64,000 nucleotides of DNA, taken from positions 1 through 64,000 of the forward strand of contig NZ_BLVZ01000009.1 in NCBI RefSeq assembly GCF_015471405.1, in the 5' to 3' direction. Positions within the stretch are counted from its first letter, which is position 1, and every line of letters begins with the position of its first letter. Source of the DNA: Pseudomonas cichorii (GTDB lineage: Bacteria > Pseudomonadota > Gammaproteobacteria > Pseudomonadales > Pseudomonadaceae). The notes under the pieces are model-generated. The model did not search any database. It was not told the origin of the DNA and saw nothing but the letters and a program-made list of their open reading frames with translations. Position numbers and translations under genes: made by a program. Positions 1-9,147 of this stretch are shown here, piece after piece.

Positions 1-2580
1 ACCGAGAGTGACTGGCTGCTGGTGGAAGTCGAGGATGAGCCGGAGCTGCAATTGCGTGAATTGCCCCTGACCAATACCTATCAATACGATGACTGGGGTG
101 AACAGCGCAGTATCACCGGCCCGGACGGGATCGAGCGGCACAAGGTCCAGGACCCCATCAAGCGCACCACCAGCGAGTGGCAGGCGGGGATGGGCAAGAC
201 CGTCACCGTGAACAATCTGTTCGACAAGCCTGATTCTATCGAGCGGCTGGCGCTGGATGAGTCGCGTATCAGCCTCGAAACCACGACTTACGATGGCCTT
301 GGGCGAACCTTCGGGCAATTCGATGCGTTGCGCAATTACCGGGAATCCAGTTATGACGCCTTTGACCGCCTGCGCATCAGTCAACTGCCTGACAGAGCAC
401 AGGTAGAGCGGACCTACGCCTTGCACAGCCGTGAGGACTTGCCTGTATCGATTGCTGTCGATGGCGTGGTAGTAGGCGAACAGACATTCGATGGTTTGAA
501 GCGCATGACCGACTCCACCATTGGTGGCCGGGTCAGCCGGTTCGAGTATCCAGGCGCTCAGCTACAGCCCGGCAAGGTCTATACGCCAGGCGGCGAGGCC
601 ATTGATTATGTCTACCAGCCTCAATTGGGCGATCAACCGGTCCAGCGCAAGATGCTGAGCAGCACGGCCGATTACACCTATGACCTGCAGAGTGCCCGGC
701 TGCTGAGCAGCAAGGAACAGGATCAGGAGCTGGAGCGCGATTACTACAGCAATGGCGAGATCAAGGAGGAGCGCAGGGTTCAGGGCGGCGAAGCCTATGC
801 CATGCAGTATCGCTACAGCTTAAAGGGGCTTTTGCTCAGATATACCGATGTACTCGGCCAGACCCAGACTTATCGCTATGACGAAAGCGGTCGGCTCGAA
901 CAGCTCGATGCTGGCGCGCTGGTCTCGGCTTTTGGCTATAACGCCCAGGGTCTGCTCGACAGCATCACAACCGTGGACAGCGGCCAGAGCCTGAGTGTCA
1001 GCCTGGAGTATGACGATGCAGGTCGTGAGGTCTTGCGCAGTTTTACTCTGCCGGGAGGAACGATACAGCAACTGGTTCAGGCCTATGACGCGGCCGATCA
1101 CCTGAAACAGCGCACCTTGAAAGAGGGCAGTACGGTGCTGCGTGATGAAACCTTCGTTTACGATGCCAGGGGGCGGCTGGAGCTGTACACCGCTTCCGGC
1201 CCTGATGCGCCGGTGGACCCGCAGGGCAAACAGATCCAGAGCCAGACGTTCAAGTTCGATGCGCTCGATAATATCCTGAGCGTTGAGACGGTCTTCGCAG
1301 GTGGCAGCAATGTTGCCGATTACGAATATACCGGGCGCGACCCGACCCAGCTCAGCGCCGTGCGTAACAGCCATGCCGATTATCCTGCCAATATCGAGCT
1401 GGATTACGATGACAACGGCAACCTGACGCTTGACGAAGCCGGACGCGGATTGGAATACGACGCCTTGGGGCGCCTGCTTGCGGTGTCCGCAAACGATGGG
1501 TCTGCTGTGGTGGATTATGGCTATGATGCGCAGGACAGCCTGACCCGCTCCAGCGAAGCGGGTGCTCATGAGCGGCGTTTCTATCGGGAGGGGCAACTGG
1601 CAAATCAGTTGCAGGGCGCGCAGCAGCGAACCTTTATCGGGAGCAGTGATACCTTGCTGGCCGAACGTCTGGGCGGAGCAACGGCTGCGACTTTGCTGCT
1701 GGCGACCGATGCAAAAAAGACGGTAATGGCTGAGGCCGATGCAGGCAGCGTCACGTCTGCCGAATACAGCGCTTATGGTCATCGCAGCGACACACCGGCA
1801 GTGGACAGCCGCTGCGCCTTCAACGGCGAACTGCGTGAGCCGTCCACGGGCTGGTACCTGCTCGGTCAGGGGTATCGCGCCTATAACCCGGTGCTGATGC
1901 GGTTTCATAGCCCGGACAACCTGAGCCCGTTTGATCGGGGAGGGGTGAACCCTTATGCGTATTGCCTGGGGGATCCGGTCAATTATCTGGATCCGGACGG
2001 GCATTTGCCGAAATGGTTGATGCCGGTCATCGGGATTGGGCTTTCGATTGTGGGCATTGTTGCCAGTGTTGCCTCATTGGGCGCGGCGACTGCTGCGGCA
2101 GCTACTGTGGTTGCCGGTTGGGCGACGTTGAGTGCGTCTACTCAGGTGTCGATCGCGGTTGGGATTGCATCTGGAGTGACAGGGATTGCCAGTGGTGTGG
2201 CGTCGGTTGTTACTCCTGATTCTAATGCAGGTGCGATTTTGGGGTATGTTTCGGCGGGGTTGGGAGTTGTGAGTGCACTTTCAGGCGCGGTGTCCCTTAT
2301 CAATTGGCAGAGTTCTAAAGCACTGGAGACATTGGACGCTGTTACGGAGCTTAATCGCAGGGGGGGTGCCTTTCCGGCTTCTGAGGACGATTTTTTTGCA
2401 ATTTTTAAATATCGTCATCCGTTTGCCCCGGAGAGGGCTAGGGGTGTTCAGGAGGCTTTGGATGCTGCTGCTGAGGCTAAGGCTGAGGCTGCTGCTGCTG
2501 CTCGAGCTTCTCTCGGATCTGCTCTTCCTGCAAAACTTGCAGGATTTAAAAAAACCTTTACAAGAGCAGTTAATGCATGA
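1..2580 (+). CDS. RHS/YD-repeat protein, 5'-truncated by window edge
   Basis: The reading frame is open from base 1, so the true start lies outside the window; the first in-frame start-like codon is GTG at 22. Many degenerate YD repeats are visible, of the type YDExGRL, YDDNGNL and YDALGRL. They are followed by an RHS core segment at about residues 600-665 (counted from 22) that ends in the hallmark NYLDPDG. After the core comes a variable tail of about 190 residues. It begins with a long Gly/Ala/Val-rich hydrophobic stretch and ends in an Ala-rich, charged helix. RHS proteins are usually large secreted or contact-dependent toxins whose core encapsulates a variable C-terminal effector. The tail is not a domain I recognise. 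Its codons become visibly AT-richer after about 2350, as expected for an exchangeable tip. No immunity-like gene follows. A TccC-like insecticidal role is possible but unproven. Confidence 0.9.
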   Translation, partial: TESDWLLVEVEDEPELQLRELPLTNTYQYDDWGEQRSITGPDGIERHKVQDPIKRTTSEWQAGMGKTVTVNNLFDKPDSIERLALDESRISLETTTYDGLGRTFGQFDALRNYRESSYDAFDRLRISQLPDRAQVERTYALHSREDLPVSIAVDGVVVGEQTFDGLKRMTDSTIGGRVSRFEYPGAQLQPGKVYTPGGEAIDYVYQPQLGDQPVQRKMLSSTADYTYDLQSARLLSSKEQDQELERDYYSNGEIKEERRVQGGEAYAMQYRYSLKGLLLRYTDVLGQTQTYRYDESGRLEQLDAGALVSAFGYNAQGLLDSITTVDSGQSLSVSLEYDDAGREVLRSFTLPGGTIQQLVQAYDAADHLKQRTLKEGSTVLRDETFVYDARGRLELYTASGPDAPVDPQGKQIQSQTFKFDALDNILSVETVFAGGSNVADYEYTGRDPTQLSAVRNSHADYPANIELDYDDNGNLTLDEAGRGLEYDALGRLLAVSANDGSAVVDYGYDAQDSLTRSSEAGAHERRFYREGQLANQLQGAQQRTFIGSSDTLLAERLGGATAATLLLATDAKKTVMAEADAGSVTSAEYSAYGHRSDTPAVDSRCAFNGELREPSTGWYLLGQGYRAYNPVLMRFHSPDNLSPFDRGGVNPYAYCLGDPVNYLDPDGHLPKWLMPVIGIGLSIVGIVASVASLGAATAAAATVVAGWATLSASTQVSIAVGIASGVTGIASGVASVVTPDSNAGAILGYVSAGLGVVSALSGAVSLINWQSSKALETLDAVTELNRRGGAFPASEDDFFAIFKYRHPFAPERARGVQEALDAAAEAKAEAAAAARASLGSALPAKLAGFKKTFTRAVNA

Positions 2581-2658
2581 CGGGAGTCGATTCAGTTTGC
2601 TGTTTCAGTAAGGCTTTGTTTGGGTATTGAAAAGCAATTGTGCGCCCGTGCTTAATAT

Positions 2659-3660
2659 TCAATATGGGGGTTGACGAGGTAACTTGACCCCCTCACACCC
2701 AAACACCTCCTGCACGAAACTCACCCGCTGTTCGGGCGTCTCCTTTATCCCCTGGCGTGCCAGTTCTTCCAGACGCGCCTCAACCGCCTGGGTCCGGTGA
2801 GTCAGCCCGCAGTTGTTGGCGATCTGGATATTCAGGCCGGGGCGGGCGTTGAGCTCAAGAATCAGCGGGCCTTTTTCCTGGTCCAGCACCATATCCACAC
2901 CGATATAGCCCAGGCCACATAGCTCGTAGCACTCGGCGGCGAGTTTCATGAAACCGTTCCAGTAGGGCAGTTGTACGCCGTCCACGGCATTGGTGGTGTC
3001 GGGGTGCTTGTTGATGATGCTGTTGAGCCAGGTGCCTTCGAGGGTCACGCCGCTGGCCAGGCCCACGCCGACTCCGATGGCGCCCTGGTGCAGGTTGGCC
3101 TTGCCGCCGGACTGGCGCGTCGGCAGGCGCAGCATGGCCATGACCGGGTAGCCCATCAGCACGATGATGCGGATATCGGGCACGCCTTCGTAGCTGATGC
3201 TCTTGAATATCTGGTCCGGAATGACCCGGTATTCGATCAGCGCCCGGTCACGATGCCCGCCTAGCGAGTAAAGCCCGGTCAGGATGCTGGACACCTGATA
3301 TTCGATGTCCGAGTGGGTGATGATGCGCCCGGAGACCGTTTTGTAATGCCCCTCGAAACGGTCGGCCACCACCAGAATTCCGTCTCCGCCAGCGCCTTGT
3401 GCGGGCTTGATGACGAAGTCGGTATGCTGGCCGAGGATATCGCCGAGGCGGTCGATTTCCTTTTCCGTGGAAATGACACCATACATTTCCGGGACCTGGA
3501 TACCCGCCTGCATGGCCCGTTCCTTGGTGATGATCTTGTCATCGACAATCGGATACAGGCTGCGCTTGTTGTACTTGAGCACGTAGTCGGCATTACGCCG
3601 GTTGATGCCCATGATGCCCTTGGCTTCCAGGGCTTTCCAGGTCTTCCACAAACCGATCAT
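2659..3660 (-). CDS. RimK-related alpha-L-glutamate ligase-like ATP-grasp protein
   Basis: 333 residues with an ATP-grasp fold. A nucleotide-binding strand and loop reads VIKPAQGAGGDGILVV in the first half, and the metal-binding end of the domain reads LILELNARPGLNIQ near the C terminus. The family is annotated as a RimK-related alpha-L-glutamate ligase-like protein, and by homology it should form an amide bond between an amino acid and a carboxylate. The substrate is unknown. Its ATG overlaps the stop of the upstream gene by 4 nt (ATGA), so the two are translationally coupled. No signal peptide is present, so it acts in the cytosol. It is the last gene of a three-gene operon. Ribosomal protein S6 is RimK's target, but nothing here shows S6 is the target of this paralogue. 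Confidence 0.88.
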   Translation of the reverse strand: MIGLWKTWKALEAKGIMGINRRNADYVLKYNKRSLYPIVDDKIITKERAMQAGIQVPEMYGVISTEKEIDRLGDILGQHTDFVIKPAQGAGGDGILVVADRFEGHYKTVSGRIITHSDIEYQVSSILTGLYSLGGHRDRALIEYRVIPDQIFKSISYEGVPDIRIIVLMGYPVMAMLRLPTRQSGGKANLHQGAIGVGVGLASGVTLEGTWLNSIINKHPDTTNAVDGVQLPYWNGFMKLAAECYELCGLGYIGVDMVLDQEKGPLILELNARPGLNIQIANNCGLTHRTQAVEARLEELARQGIKETPEQRVSFVQEVFGCEGVKLPRQPPY

Positions 3661-5195
3661 TTGGCGTCTTCTGCTTTGATGAATGCCTTGAAACGCAGCA
3701 GTTCGGTCAGGCGGTAGCCACGGTATCTGCCCATCGCCAGCATGAAGCCAACCAGAATCAGCAGCACGGCCGGGAAGGTGAAGACGAAGTAGGTCAATTC
3801 CGGCACGCTCATGATCAGGTGCGCCAGAGAGGCCGCGAACAGGGTGCCGATGGCCACTTTCATGGCATGGCCGCCACCGCGCTCTTCCCAGGTGATCGAC
3901 AGGCGCTCGATGGTCATGGTCAGAATCACCATCGGGAACAGGGCCACTGACAAACCGCGCTCCAGGCCCAGTTTGTGGCTGAACAGGCTGATGGCCGCGA
4001 TCAGCACCACGACGAAGGTCAGGACCACCGACAAGCGCGGCAGCATTTGCAGTTTCAGGTGTTCAAGATAGGAGCGTAGCGACAGGCCCAGAGCCGTGAT
4101 CACGGTAAACAGCGCGATGCCGAAGCCCAGCTGGGTTTCCCTGAAGGCGAGGGCGATCAGCACCGGGGTGAAGGTTCCGAGTGTCTGCAAGCCGACCAGA
4201 TTGCGCAGGATCAGGATGACCAGTACGCCAATCGGGATCATCACCATGATCATGAAGGTCTGCTGGGTTTGCAGGGGCAGGCCGTACAGCGAATAGGACA
4301 GGAAGTCCGTATCGGTGCTTTCATCGGTCAGCTTGGCCAGCCGCATGGCGTTCATTTCGCTGTTATTGAGGGTGAAACTGACCGTGGCCTTTCTGCCGCC
4401 ATCGATGCTGATCAGGTTTTCATCACCCGTCCACCACAGCAGCCGGTCATCCGGCAGACCGGCTTCGCCAGTGTCCGGGTTGAAATACAGCCACTCCTTG
4501 CCATTGAAACTGCGCAGCCACAGCTCGGGTGTCTGCGGCTGGTCGGTGATCAGGCGCAGGGTGTGCACCTTTTCCATCGGCACGTGGGCCATGGACAGCA
4601 GAAGCTCGGTGATCTGGGCTTTCTTGACGGCCGACGTATCGCCCGCCAGCAGCAGCTTGGCGTTGTCATCCTTGAGGTTGTTGACGCGCTTGATGGCTTC
4701 GCTGATGAAGGTTTCGACATCGGCAGAGTGGCGACGAATAGGGGCAAGCAACGCTTCAGCGGCGATTTTCTCGGCGCCTTCTACCGGGATGCTGTCGCGA
4801 AAGATCGGGCCTTTGCTCTTGGGCTTGTCTGCGCCATAGCGCTTGGTCAGCACCAGTCGGTAATACAGCGTCTGGTTGCCGTTGGCGCGCCGTGAGGACC
4901 AGGTCACCTTGCGGTTGCCGTCAACACGGTTGACGCTGACACCGTAATTATTGGAAATGAAGCTTTCGTTGAGGCTGATGTAGTCCGTAGTCAGGGGCGG
5001 GACGAACATCTGGATCTTGATCGACTCTTTACTGTTGGCCTGGAACTCTACCTTGGCGTCGATATTCCACAGGTTGTCGGTCTCGTCCTCGGTCAGCGGG
5101 ATGCCGAGAATGACGATCTGATAGGCCGTGATCGCGATGCCCAGGGCCACCAGAAACGTGATCAGGATTTTCAGATGAAGTGTAAGAGAGCGCAT
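3657..5195 (-). CDS. Inactive transglutaminase-domain protein fused to 7 transmembrane helices
   Basis: 512 residues. One N-terminal membrane segment (about residues 10-32) is followed by a soluble, presumably periplasmic region of about 280 residues that corresponds to the inactive-transglutaminase family. From about residue 314 there are repeated hydrophobic helices that match the 7TM module of this family. The tail is short and basic. Family members lack a catalytic transglutaminase triad and are thought to bind peptide substrates. It sits 4 nt downstream of the retropepsin-like gene and overlaps the ATP-grasp gene by 4 nt, so the three products probably form one pathway spanning periplasm, membrane and cytosol. 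Function is inferred from family and context only. Confidence 0.85.
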   Translation of the reverse strand: MRSLTLHLKILITFLVALGIAITAYQIVILGIPLTEDETDNLWNIDAKVEFQANSKESIKIQMFVPPLTTDYISLNESFISNNYGVSVNRVDGNRKVTWSSRRANGNQTLYYRLVLTKRYGADKPKSKGPIFRDSIPVEGAEKIAAEALLAPIRRHSADVETFISEAIKRVNNLKDDNAKLLLAGDTSAVKKAQITELLLSMAHVPMEKVHTLRLITDQPQTPELWLRSFNGKEWLYFNPDTGEAGLPDDRLLWWTGDENLISIDGGRKATVSFTLNNSEMNAMRLAKLTDESTDTDFLSYSLYGLPLQTQQTFMIMVMIPIGVLVILILRNLVGLQTLGTFTPVLIALAFRETQLGFGIALFTVITALGLSLRSYLEHLKLQMLPRLSVVLTFVVVLIAAISLFSHKLGLERGLSVALFPMVILTMTIERLSITWEERGGGHAMKVAIGTLFAASLAHLIMSVPELTYFVFTFPAVLLILVGFMLAMGRYRGYRLTELLRFKAFIKAEDAK

Positions 5196-5199
5196 TTAT

Positions 5200-5736
5200 T
5201 TACTCTGCGTTTTGAACGACGGAGGCACAGGCGGGCTTGCCCGCCACAAATTTAAGACTTGGATCGACCAGCGCATCGAAGTGTTTGAGTGCATCGGAGC
5301 CAATCAAAAGCGGGTATTGGAAAGCACTTCGGTCGGTCAAGTTCACTTCTATGGTGCGTAAAACTTCACCCATGCAGATATCGAGGTTGATAACCGGGCG
5401 CGCGCTGTATTTTTTTTCGTCATCCGCGTCGACATCGTCAGCCCGGCGCTTGATCTGGCTGATGCGCGTCAGTGGCTGTTCGATGGGATGGGCGTGGCTG
5501 TTGTCGATGGCCAGATAGAACCTGACCCAGTTCTCGCCATTGCGCTTGAAATGCTTGATGTCACGCGCACTCAACGATGCGGTCTTGGCACCGGTATCAA
5601 GTTTGGCAGCGACCTCAAGGTCAATGTTGAGGAGTCTGGCGTATTCGTTCAGGCCATAGACGGTCTTGTTGGCGGCAACGCATATGGCAGGAAGAAAAAA
5701 CAGACAGAGCAGCGTGGTGAGGGTTTCGAGTCTCAT
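5200..5736 (-). CDS. Retropepsin-like ATP-dependent zinc protease family protein (RimB-like), exported
   Basis: 178 residues with a clear signal peptide (about residues 1-22, hydrophobic core LTTLLCLFFLP, cleavage near AICVAA). The catalytic-type motif LDTGAKTASL places the single aspartate at D47, as in retropepsin-like proteases, and a second conserved strand, PLLIGSDALKHF, lies near the C terminus. The family is labelled ATP-dependent zinc protease, although the fold is that of an aspartic protease. It is the first gene of the operon with the inactive-transglutaminase/7TM protein and the RimK-like ligase. With a signal peptide it should act in the periplasm, unlike the cytosolic RimB of the rimABK operon. 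The role is probably cleavage or trimming of the same peptide that the ligase modifies (inference). Confidence 0.85.
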   Translation of the reverse strand: MRLETLTTLLCLFFLPAICVAANKTVYGLNEYARLLNIDLEVAAKLDTGAKTASLSARDIKHFKRNGENWVRFYLAIDNSHAHPIEQPLTRISQIKRRADDVDADDEKKYSARPVINLDICMGEVLRTIEVNLTDRSAFQYPLLIGSDALKHFDALVDPSLKFVAGKPACASVVQNAE

Positions 5737-5896
5737 AGGTCCTTGCGCGACAGGCGGAAAGCTTCAGGGCCGCAGCGCAGGTTTTTCAGCCTGGCGTGTC
5801 TGGCAGGCCGTGTCCTTTGAAGAGCTGCACTCGGCAGATGCGGCGGCCATTCTAGCATGAAGGTTTCGTGATGCCAGTTATCCCTGCCTGTCGTAG

Positions 5897-6013
5897 TAGT
5901 GCCGATCAGTCAGAGGCATGAATAACTTTGTGAGAGGCAGCTTGCTGGCGACTTGGTGTACAGACGCAGAATATCTGTCGGTTTCACGGGCCTTTTCGCC
6001 AGCAAGCTGCCTC
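5897..6013. repeat. REP-like hairpin repeat, family A, copy 1 with external 16-mer box
   Basis: 17-bp inverted repeat: arm GAGGCAGCTTGCTGGCG at 5934-5950, complementary arm at 5997-6013. A box TAGTGCCGATCAGTCA lies outside it at 5897-5912. The loop resembles the loop of the copy at 13134-13217 read in the opposite direction (shared ACGCAGAATAT and GGCCTTTTCGCCAGC). It lies between the divergent protease-like gene and the prp operon regulator. Confidence 0.85.
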
Positions 6014-6082
6014 CTGCAAGTTTGTGTGTGTTTTCATTGATTGGAATTGGTCTGTAGCTGGGGGAATCTCGTTTTTTGATGG

Positions 6083-6094
6083 ATTGTCGACAAT
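6083..6094. promoter_or_regulatory. Candidate GntR operator 1 of the prp operon
   Basis: Perfect 12-bp palindrome ATTGTCGACAAT, 13 nt upstream of the -35 hexamer of the prp promoter. Half-sites of the TTGT..ACAA type are usual for FCD-family GntR repressors. The same core recurs at 6157-6168. Confidence 0.7.
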
Positions 6095-6107
6095 CGTGAG
6101 AATTATT

Positions 6108-6136
6108 TTGACGAGAAGTGCCGTATTTACTAGATT
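6108..6136 (+). promoter_or_regulatory. Sigma-70-type promoter of gntR-prpBC-acnD-prpF
   Basis: TTGACG (6108-6113), 17-nt spacer, TAGATT (6131-6136), giving a start site near 6143. It is the best sigma-70-like match in the gap and is flanked on both sides by the same TGTCGACA palindrome, which fits repression by the GntR protein encoded directly downstream. Confidence 0.6.
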
Positions 6137-6156
6137 TACCCACATGTAATTTTTAA

Positions 6157-6168
6157 GGTGTCGACAAT
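6157..6168. promoter_or_regulatory. Candidate GntR operator 2, overlapping the ribosome-binding region
   Basis: GGTGTCGACAAT, sharing the TGTCGACAAT decamer with operator 1. It ends at the base before the ATG at 6169 and overlaps the end of the likely Shine-Dalgarno AAGG (6155-6158), so binding here would block both transcript elongation and translation initiation. Confidence 0.65.
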
Positions 6169-6876
6169 ATGTTGGATGCAGTCGAGACTTCCACGGTCGC
6201 TGTCGAGGACTCGGAAACACTTTCCGAAAATGTCTTCAGGCGTATTCAGGCGGCTATCGTCAAAGGCGAGATCGCCCCCGGCAGCAAGATTTCCGAGCCG
6301 GAACTGGCCCGCACCTACGGCATCAGTCGCGGGCCGTTGCGTGAGGCCATTCACCGGCTGGAAGGTCAGCGACTGCTGGTCCGGGTTCCGCATGTGGGCG
6401 CGCGCGTCGTATCGCTCAGCCATGCCGAACTGATCGAACTGTATGAAATTCGTGAGTCCCTTGAAGGCATGGCCTGTCGTCTGGCGGCCGAGCGCATGAC
6501 CACCGAACAGATCGATGAGTTGCGCAATGTGCTCGATACCCATGAGCGCGATGCCGCGTTTCAGGCCGGCGTGGGTTACTACCAGCAGGAAGGGGATTTC
6601 GACTTCCACTACCGGATCATTCAGGGCAGCGGTAACAAGACCCTCAGCCAGATGCTCTGTGGCGAGCTTTATCAACTGGTGCGCATGTACCGCATCCAGT
6701 TTTCCACCACCCCCAATCGTCCGCGCCAGGCCTTTGCCGAACACCATCGCATTCTGGACGCCATTGCCGAGCGCGATGGCGAGCTGGCCGAATTATTGAT
6801 GCGCCGCCATATCGGTGCTTCCAGACGCAACATCGAGCGCCATTACCAGGCTGCTCCCGACCGAGGTGAAAAATGA
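6169..6876 (+). CDS. GntR-family (FCD) regulator of the methylcitrate operon
   Basis: 235 residues. The N-terminal winged helix-turn-helix (about 20-85) contains the typical [30 protein letters not shown]. The C-terminal FCD-type all-helical ligand domain has metal-binding-type histidines ([16 protein letters not shown]). It is the first gene of the operon and overlaps prpB by 4 nt (ATGA), so it is autoregulated and reads a propionate-derived signal, probably methylcitrate (inference from context). Two palindromes with the same core flank its promoter. Unlike enterobacteria, no sigma-54 PrpR is present. Confidence 0.92.
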   Translation: MLDAVETSTVAVEDSETLSENVFRRIQAAIVKGEIAPGSKISEPELARTYGISRGPLREAIHRLEGQRLLVRVPHVGARVVSLSHAELIELYEIRESLEGMACRLAAERMTTEQIDELRNVLDTHERDAAFQAGVGYYQQEGDFDFHYRIIQGSGNKTLSQMLCGELYQLVRMYRIQFSTTPNRPRQAFAEHHRILDAIAERDGELAELLMRRHIGASRRNIERHYQAAPDRGEK

Positions 6877-7766
6877 GTCACAACAATAAAACTCCCGGCC
6901 AGCGTTTCCGTGATGCCGTTGCCAGCGAGCAGCCTTTGCAGGTGGTGGGGGCGATCAATGCCAACCATGCGCTGCTGGCCAGGCGCGCAGGGTTCAAGGC
7001 GATCTATTTGTCAGGTGGCGGGGTGGCGGCCGGTTCCCTGGGGATTCCCGATCTGGGGATCACCGGGCTGGATGATGTGCTGACCGATGTGCGGCGCATT
7101 ACCGATGTCTGCGACTTGCCATTGCTGGTGGATGTGGACACTGGTTTCGGTTCTTCTGCGTTCAACGTGGCGCGCACTGTCAGGTCGATGATCAAGGCGG
7201 GCGCGGCGGCGATTCATATCGAGGATCAGGTCGGCGCCAAGCGTTGCGGGCACCGCCCCAACAAGGAAATCGTTTCGCAGCAGGAAATGGTCGACCGCAT
7301 CAAGGCTGCGGTGGATGCACGAACCGACGACAGCTTCGTGATCATGGCGCGCACCGATGCTCTGGCAGTCGAAGGGCTGGAGTCGGCGCTGGAGCGGGCG
7401 GCAGCCTGTATCGAGGCAGGCGCCGACATGGTCTTTCCCGAAGCCATTACCGAACTGAGCATGTACAAGCAGTTTGCCAATCGCGCAGGCGTTCCGATCC
7501 TGGCCAATATCACCGAATTCGGTGCCACGCCGTTGTTCACGGTGGATGAGCTGCGGGCCGCTGACGTTTCGCTGGTGCTCTATCCTTTATCGGCATTCCG
7601 CGCCATGAACAAGGCGGCGGAAAACGTCTATGGCGCTATCCGTCGCGATGGCACGCAAAAGAATGTGATCGACACCATGCAGACGCGCATGGAGCTGTAT
7701 GACGCCATCGACTACCACACTTTCGAGCAGAAGCTGGATGCGCTGTTTGCTCAGAAGAAGGGGTGA
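6873..7766 (+). CDS. prpB: 2-methylisocitrate lyase
   Basis: 297 residues of the isocitrate lyase/PEP mutase superfamily. The catalytic-loop motif KRCGH is present at about residues 125-129, and DVDTGFG supplies metal ligands. The enzyme splits 2-methylisocitrate into pyruvate and succinate, the last step of the methylcitrate cycle. The start codon overlaps the regulator's stop. A hairpin repeat lies 11 nt after the stop and separates it from prpC. Confidence 0.97.
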   Translation: MSHNNKTPGQRFRDAVASEQPLQVVGAINANHALLARRAGFKAIYLSGGGVAAGSLGIPDLGITGLDDVLTDVRRITDVCDLPLLVDVDTGFGSSAFNVARTVRSMIKAGAAAIHIEDQVGAKRCGHRPNKEIVSQQEMVDRIKAAVDARTDDSFVIMARTDALAVEGLESALERAAACIEAGADMVFPEAITELSMYKQFANRAGVPILANITEFGATPLFTVDELRAADVSLVLYPLSAFRAMNKAAENVYGAIRRDGTQKNVIDTMQTRMELYDAIDYHTFEQKLDALFAQKKG

Positions 7767-7777
7767 TGTACACACTT

Positions 7778-7867
7778 TGTGGGAGGCAGCTTGCTGGCGA
7801 CAGTGTGAAGAGATGCAGACTATGCGTCAGTTTTGCTGGCCCCCTCGCCAGCAAGCTGCCTCCCACA
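7778..7867. repeat. REP-like hairpin repeat, family A, copy 2
   Basis: Perfect 23-bp inverted repeat with arms 7778-7800 and 7845-7867, core AGGCAGCTTGCTGGCGA, and a loop of 44 nt. It is the most intact family A copy and lies inside the prp operon between prpB and prpC, where it may stabilise or attenuate the polycistronic mRNA. A shortened form of the external box (ATCGGCAT) follows at about 7873. Confidence 0.88.
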
Positions 7868-7950
7868 GGTGCCAATCGGCATGCATGGAATTCATCCGTC
7901 AAGAAAAACGAATCGCCAATTCCCGACAATTTCAAGAACTGGAGAATGCA

Positions 7951-9078
7951 ATGGCTGAAGCAAAAGTATTGAGTGGTGCCGGCCTGCGGGGTCAGGTTGC
8001 CGGCCAGACAGCCCTGTCCACCGTCGGCCTGGCTGGCGCGGGCTTGACCTATCGTGGTTATGACGTGCGCGAACTGGCTGCCGAGGCCCGCTTTGAAGAG
8101 GTGGCCTATCTGCTGCTGTACGGCGAATTGCCGACCCAGGCGCAACTGACGGCCTACCTGGAACGCCTCAAGAACCTGCGCGATCTGCCACAGGCGCTGA
8201 AAGAAGTGCTGGAGCGCATTCCCGCCGACACCCATCCGATGGATGTGATGCGTACTGGCGCTTCGATGCTTGGCACCCTTGAGCCGGAACTGAGCTTCGA
8301 GCAGCAGCGTGATGCGACCGACCGGTTGCTGGCGGCTTTCCCGGCAATCATGTGCTACTGGTATCGCTTCTCCCATGATGGCAAGCGCATCGATTGCGTC
8401 ACGGATGAAACCTCCATCGGCGGCCACTTCCTGCACCTGCTGCTCGACAAATCCCCCAGCGAACTGCATCGCAAGGTCATGGATGTCTCCCTGATCCTCT
8501 ACGCCGAGCATGAGTTCAACGCCTCGACCTTTACCGCACGGGTCTGTGCTTCGACTCTGTCGGATCTGTATTCCTGCGTCACGGCGGCCATCGGCACCTT
8601 GCGTGGCCCGCTGCATGGCGGCGCCAACGAAGCGGCGATGGAGATGATCCAGCGTTTTGCTTCGGCTGAAGAGGCCACCAAAGGCACTCTTGGCATGCTG
8701 GAGCGCAAGGAAAAGATCATGGGCTTCGGCCATGCGATCTACAAGGAGTCCGACCCGCGCAACGAGGTCATCAAGGGCTGGTCGAAGAAGCTTGCGGATG
8801 AAGTGGGCGATACGGTGTTGTTCCCGGTTTCCGAAGCCATCGACAAGACCATGTGGGAACAGAAGAAGCTGTTTCCCAATGCGGATTTCTATCATGCCTC
8901 GGCGTATCACTTCATGGGGATTCCCACCAAGCTGTTCACTCCGATTTTCGTCTGTTCGCGCCTGACCGGCTGGGCCGCTCACGTCTTCGAGCAGCGTTCC
9001 AACAATCGCATCATTCGCCCGAGCGCCGAGTATGTCGGCGTTGAGCAGCGCAAGTTCGTGCCCATCGAACAGCGCTGA
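7951..9078 (+). CDS. prpC: 2-methylcitrate synthase
   Basis: 375 residues, the usual length for PrpC. This start (MAEAKVLSGAGLRGQVAG) is preceded by GGAG at a 6-nt spacing; longer frames upstream run through the hairpin repeat and are rejected. Citrate synthase family motifs are present: GPLHGGANE with an active-site histidine, and GFGHAIYKESDPR with the second. The enzyme condenses propionyl-CoA with oxaloacetate to 2-methylcitrate. It is the third gene of the prp operon. Confidence 0.97.
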   Translation: MAEAKVLSGAGLRGQVAGQTALSTVGLAGAGLTYRGYDVRELAAEARFEEVAYLLLYGELPTQAQLTAYLERLKNLRDLPQALKEVLERIPADTHPMDVMRTGASMLGTLEPELSFEQQRDATDRLLAAFPAIMCYWYRFSHDGKRIDCVTDETSIGGHFLHLLLDKSPSELHRKVMDVSLILYAEHEFNASTFTARVCASTLSDLYSCVTAAIGTLRGPLHGGANEAAMEMIQRFASAEEATKGTLGMLERKEKIMGFGHAIYKESDPRNEVIKGWSKKLADEVGDTVLFPVSEAIDKTMWEQKKLFPNADFYHASAYHFMGIPTKLFTPIFVCSRLTGWAAHVFEQRSNNRIIRPSAEYVGVEQRKFVPIEQR

Positions 9079-9147
9079 AAAAAGGGAAGGGGAGCCGCTC
9101 ATGAGTTCCCCTCTCTACTCCCAAACTCCGTGATCGAGTCCTGTGCC

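Noticed and set aside
820-2004. 394-codon open frame antisense to the RHS gene
   Set aside because: No protein family seen; the YD repeats on the plus strand are unambiguous.
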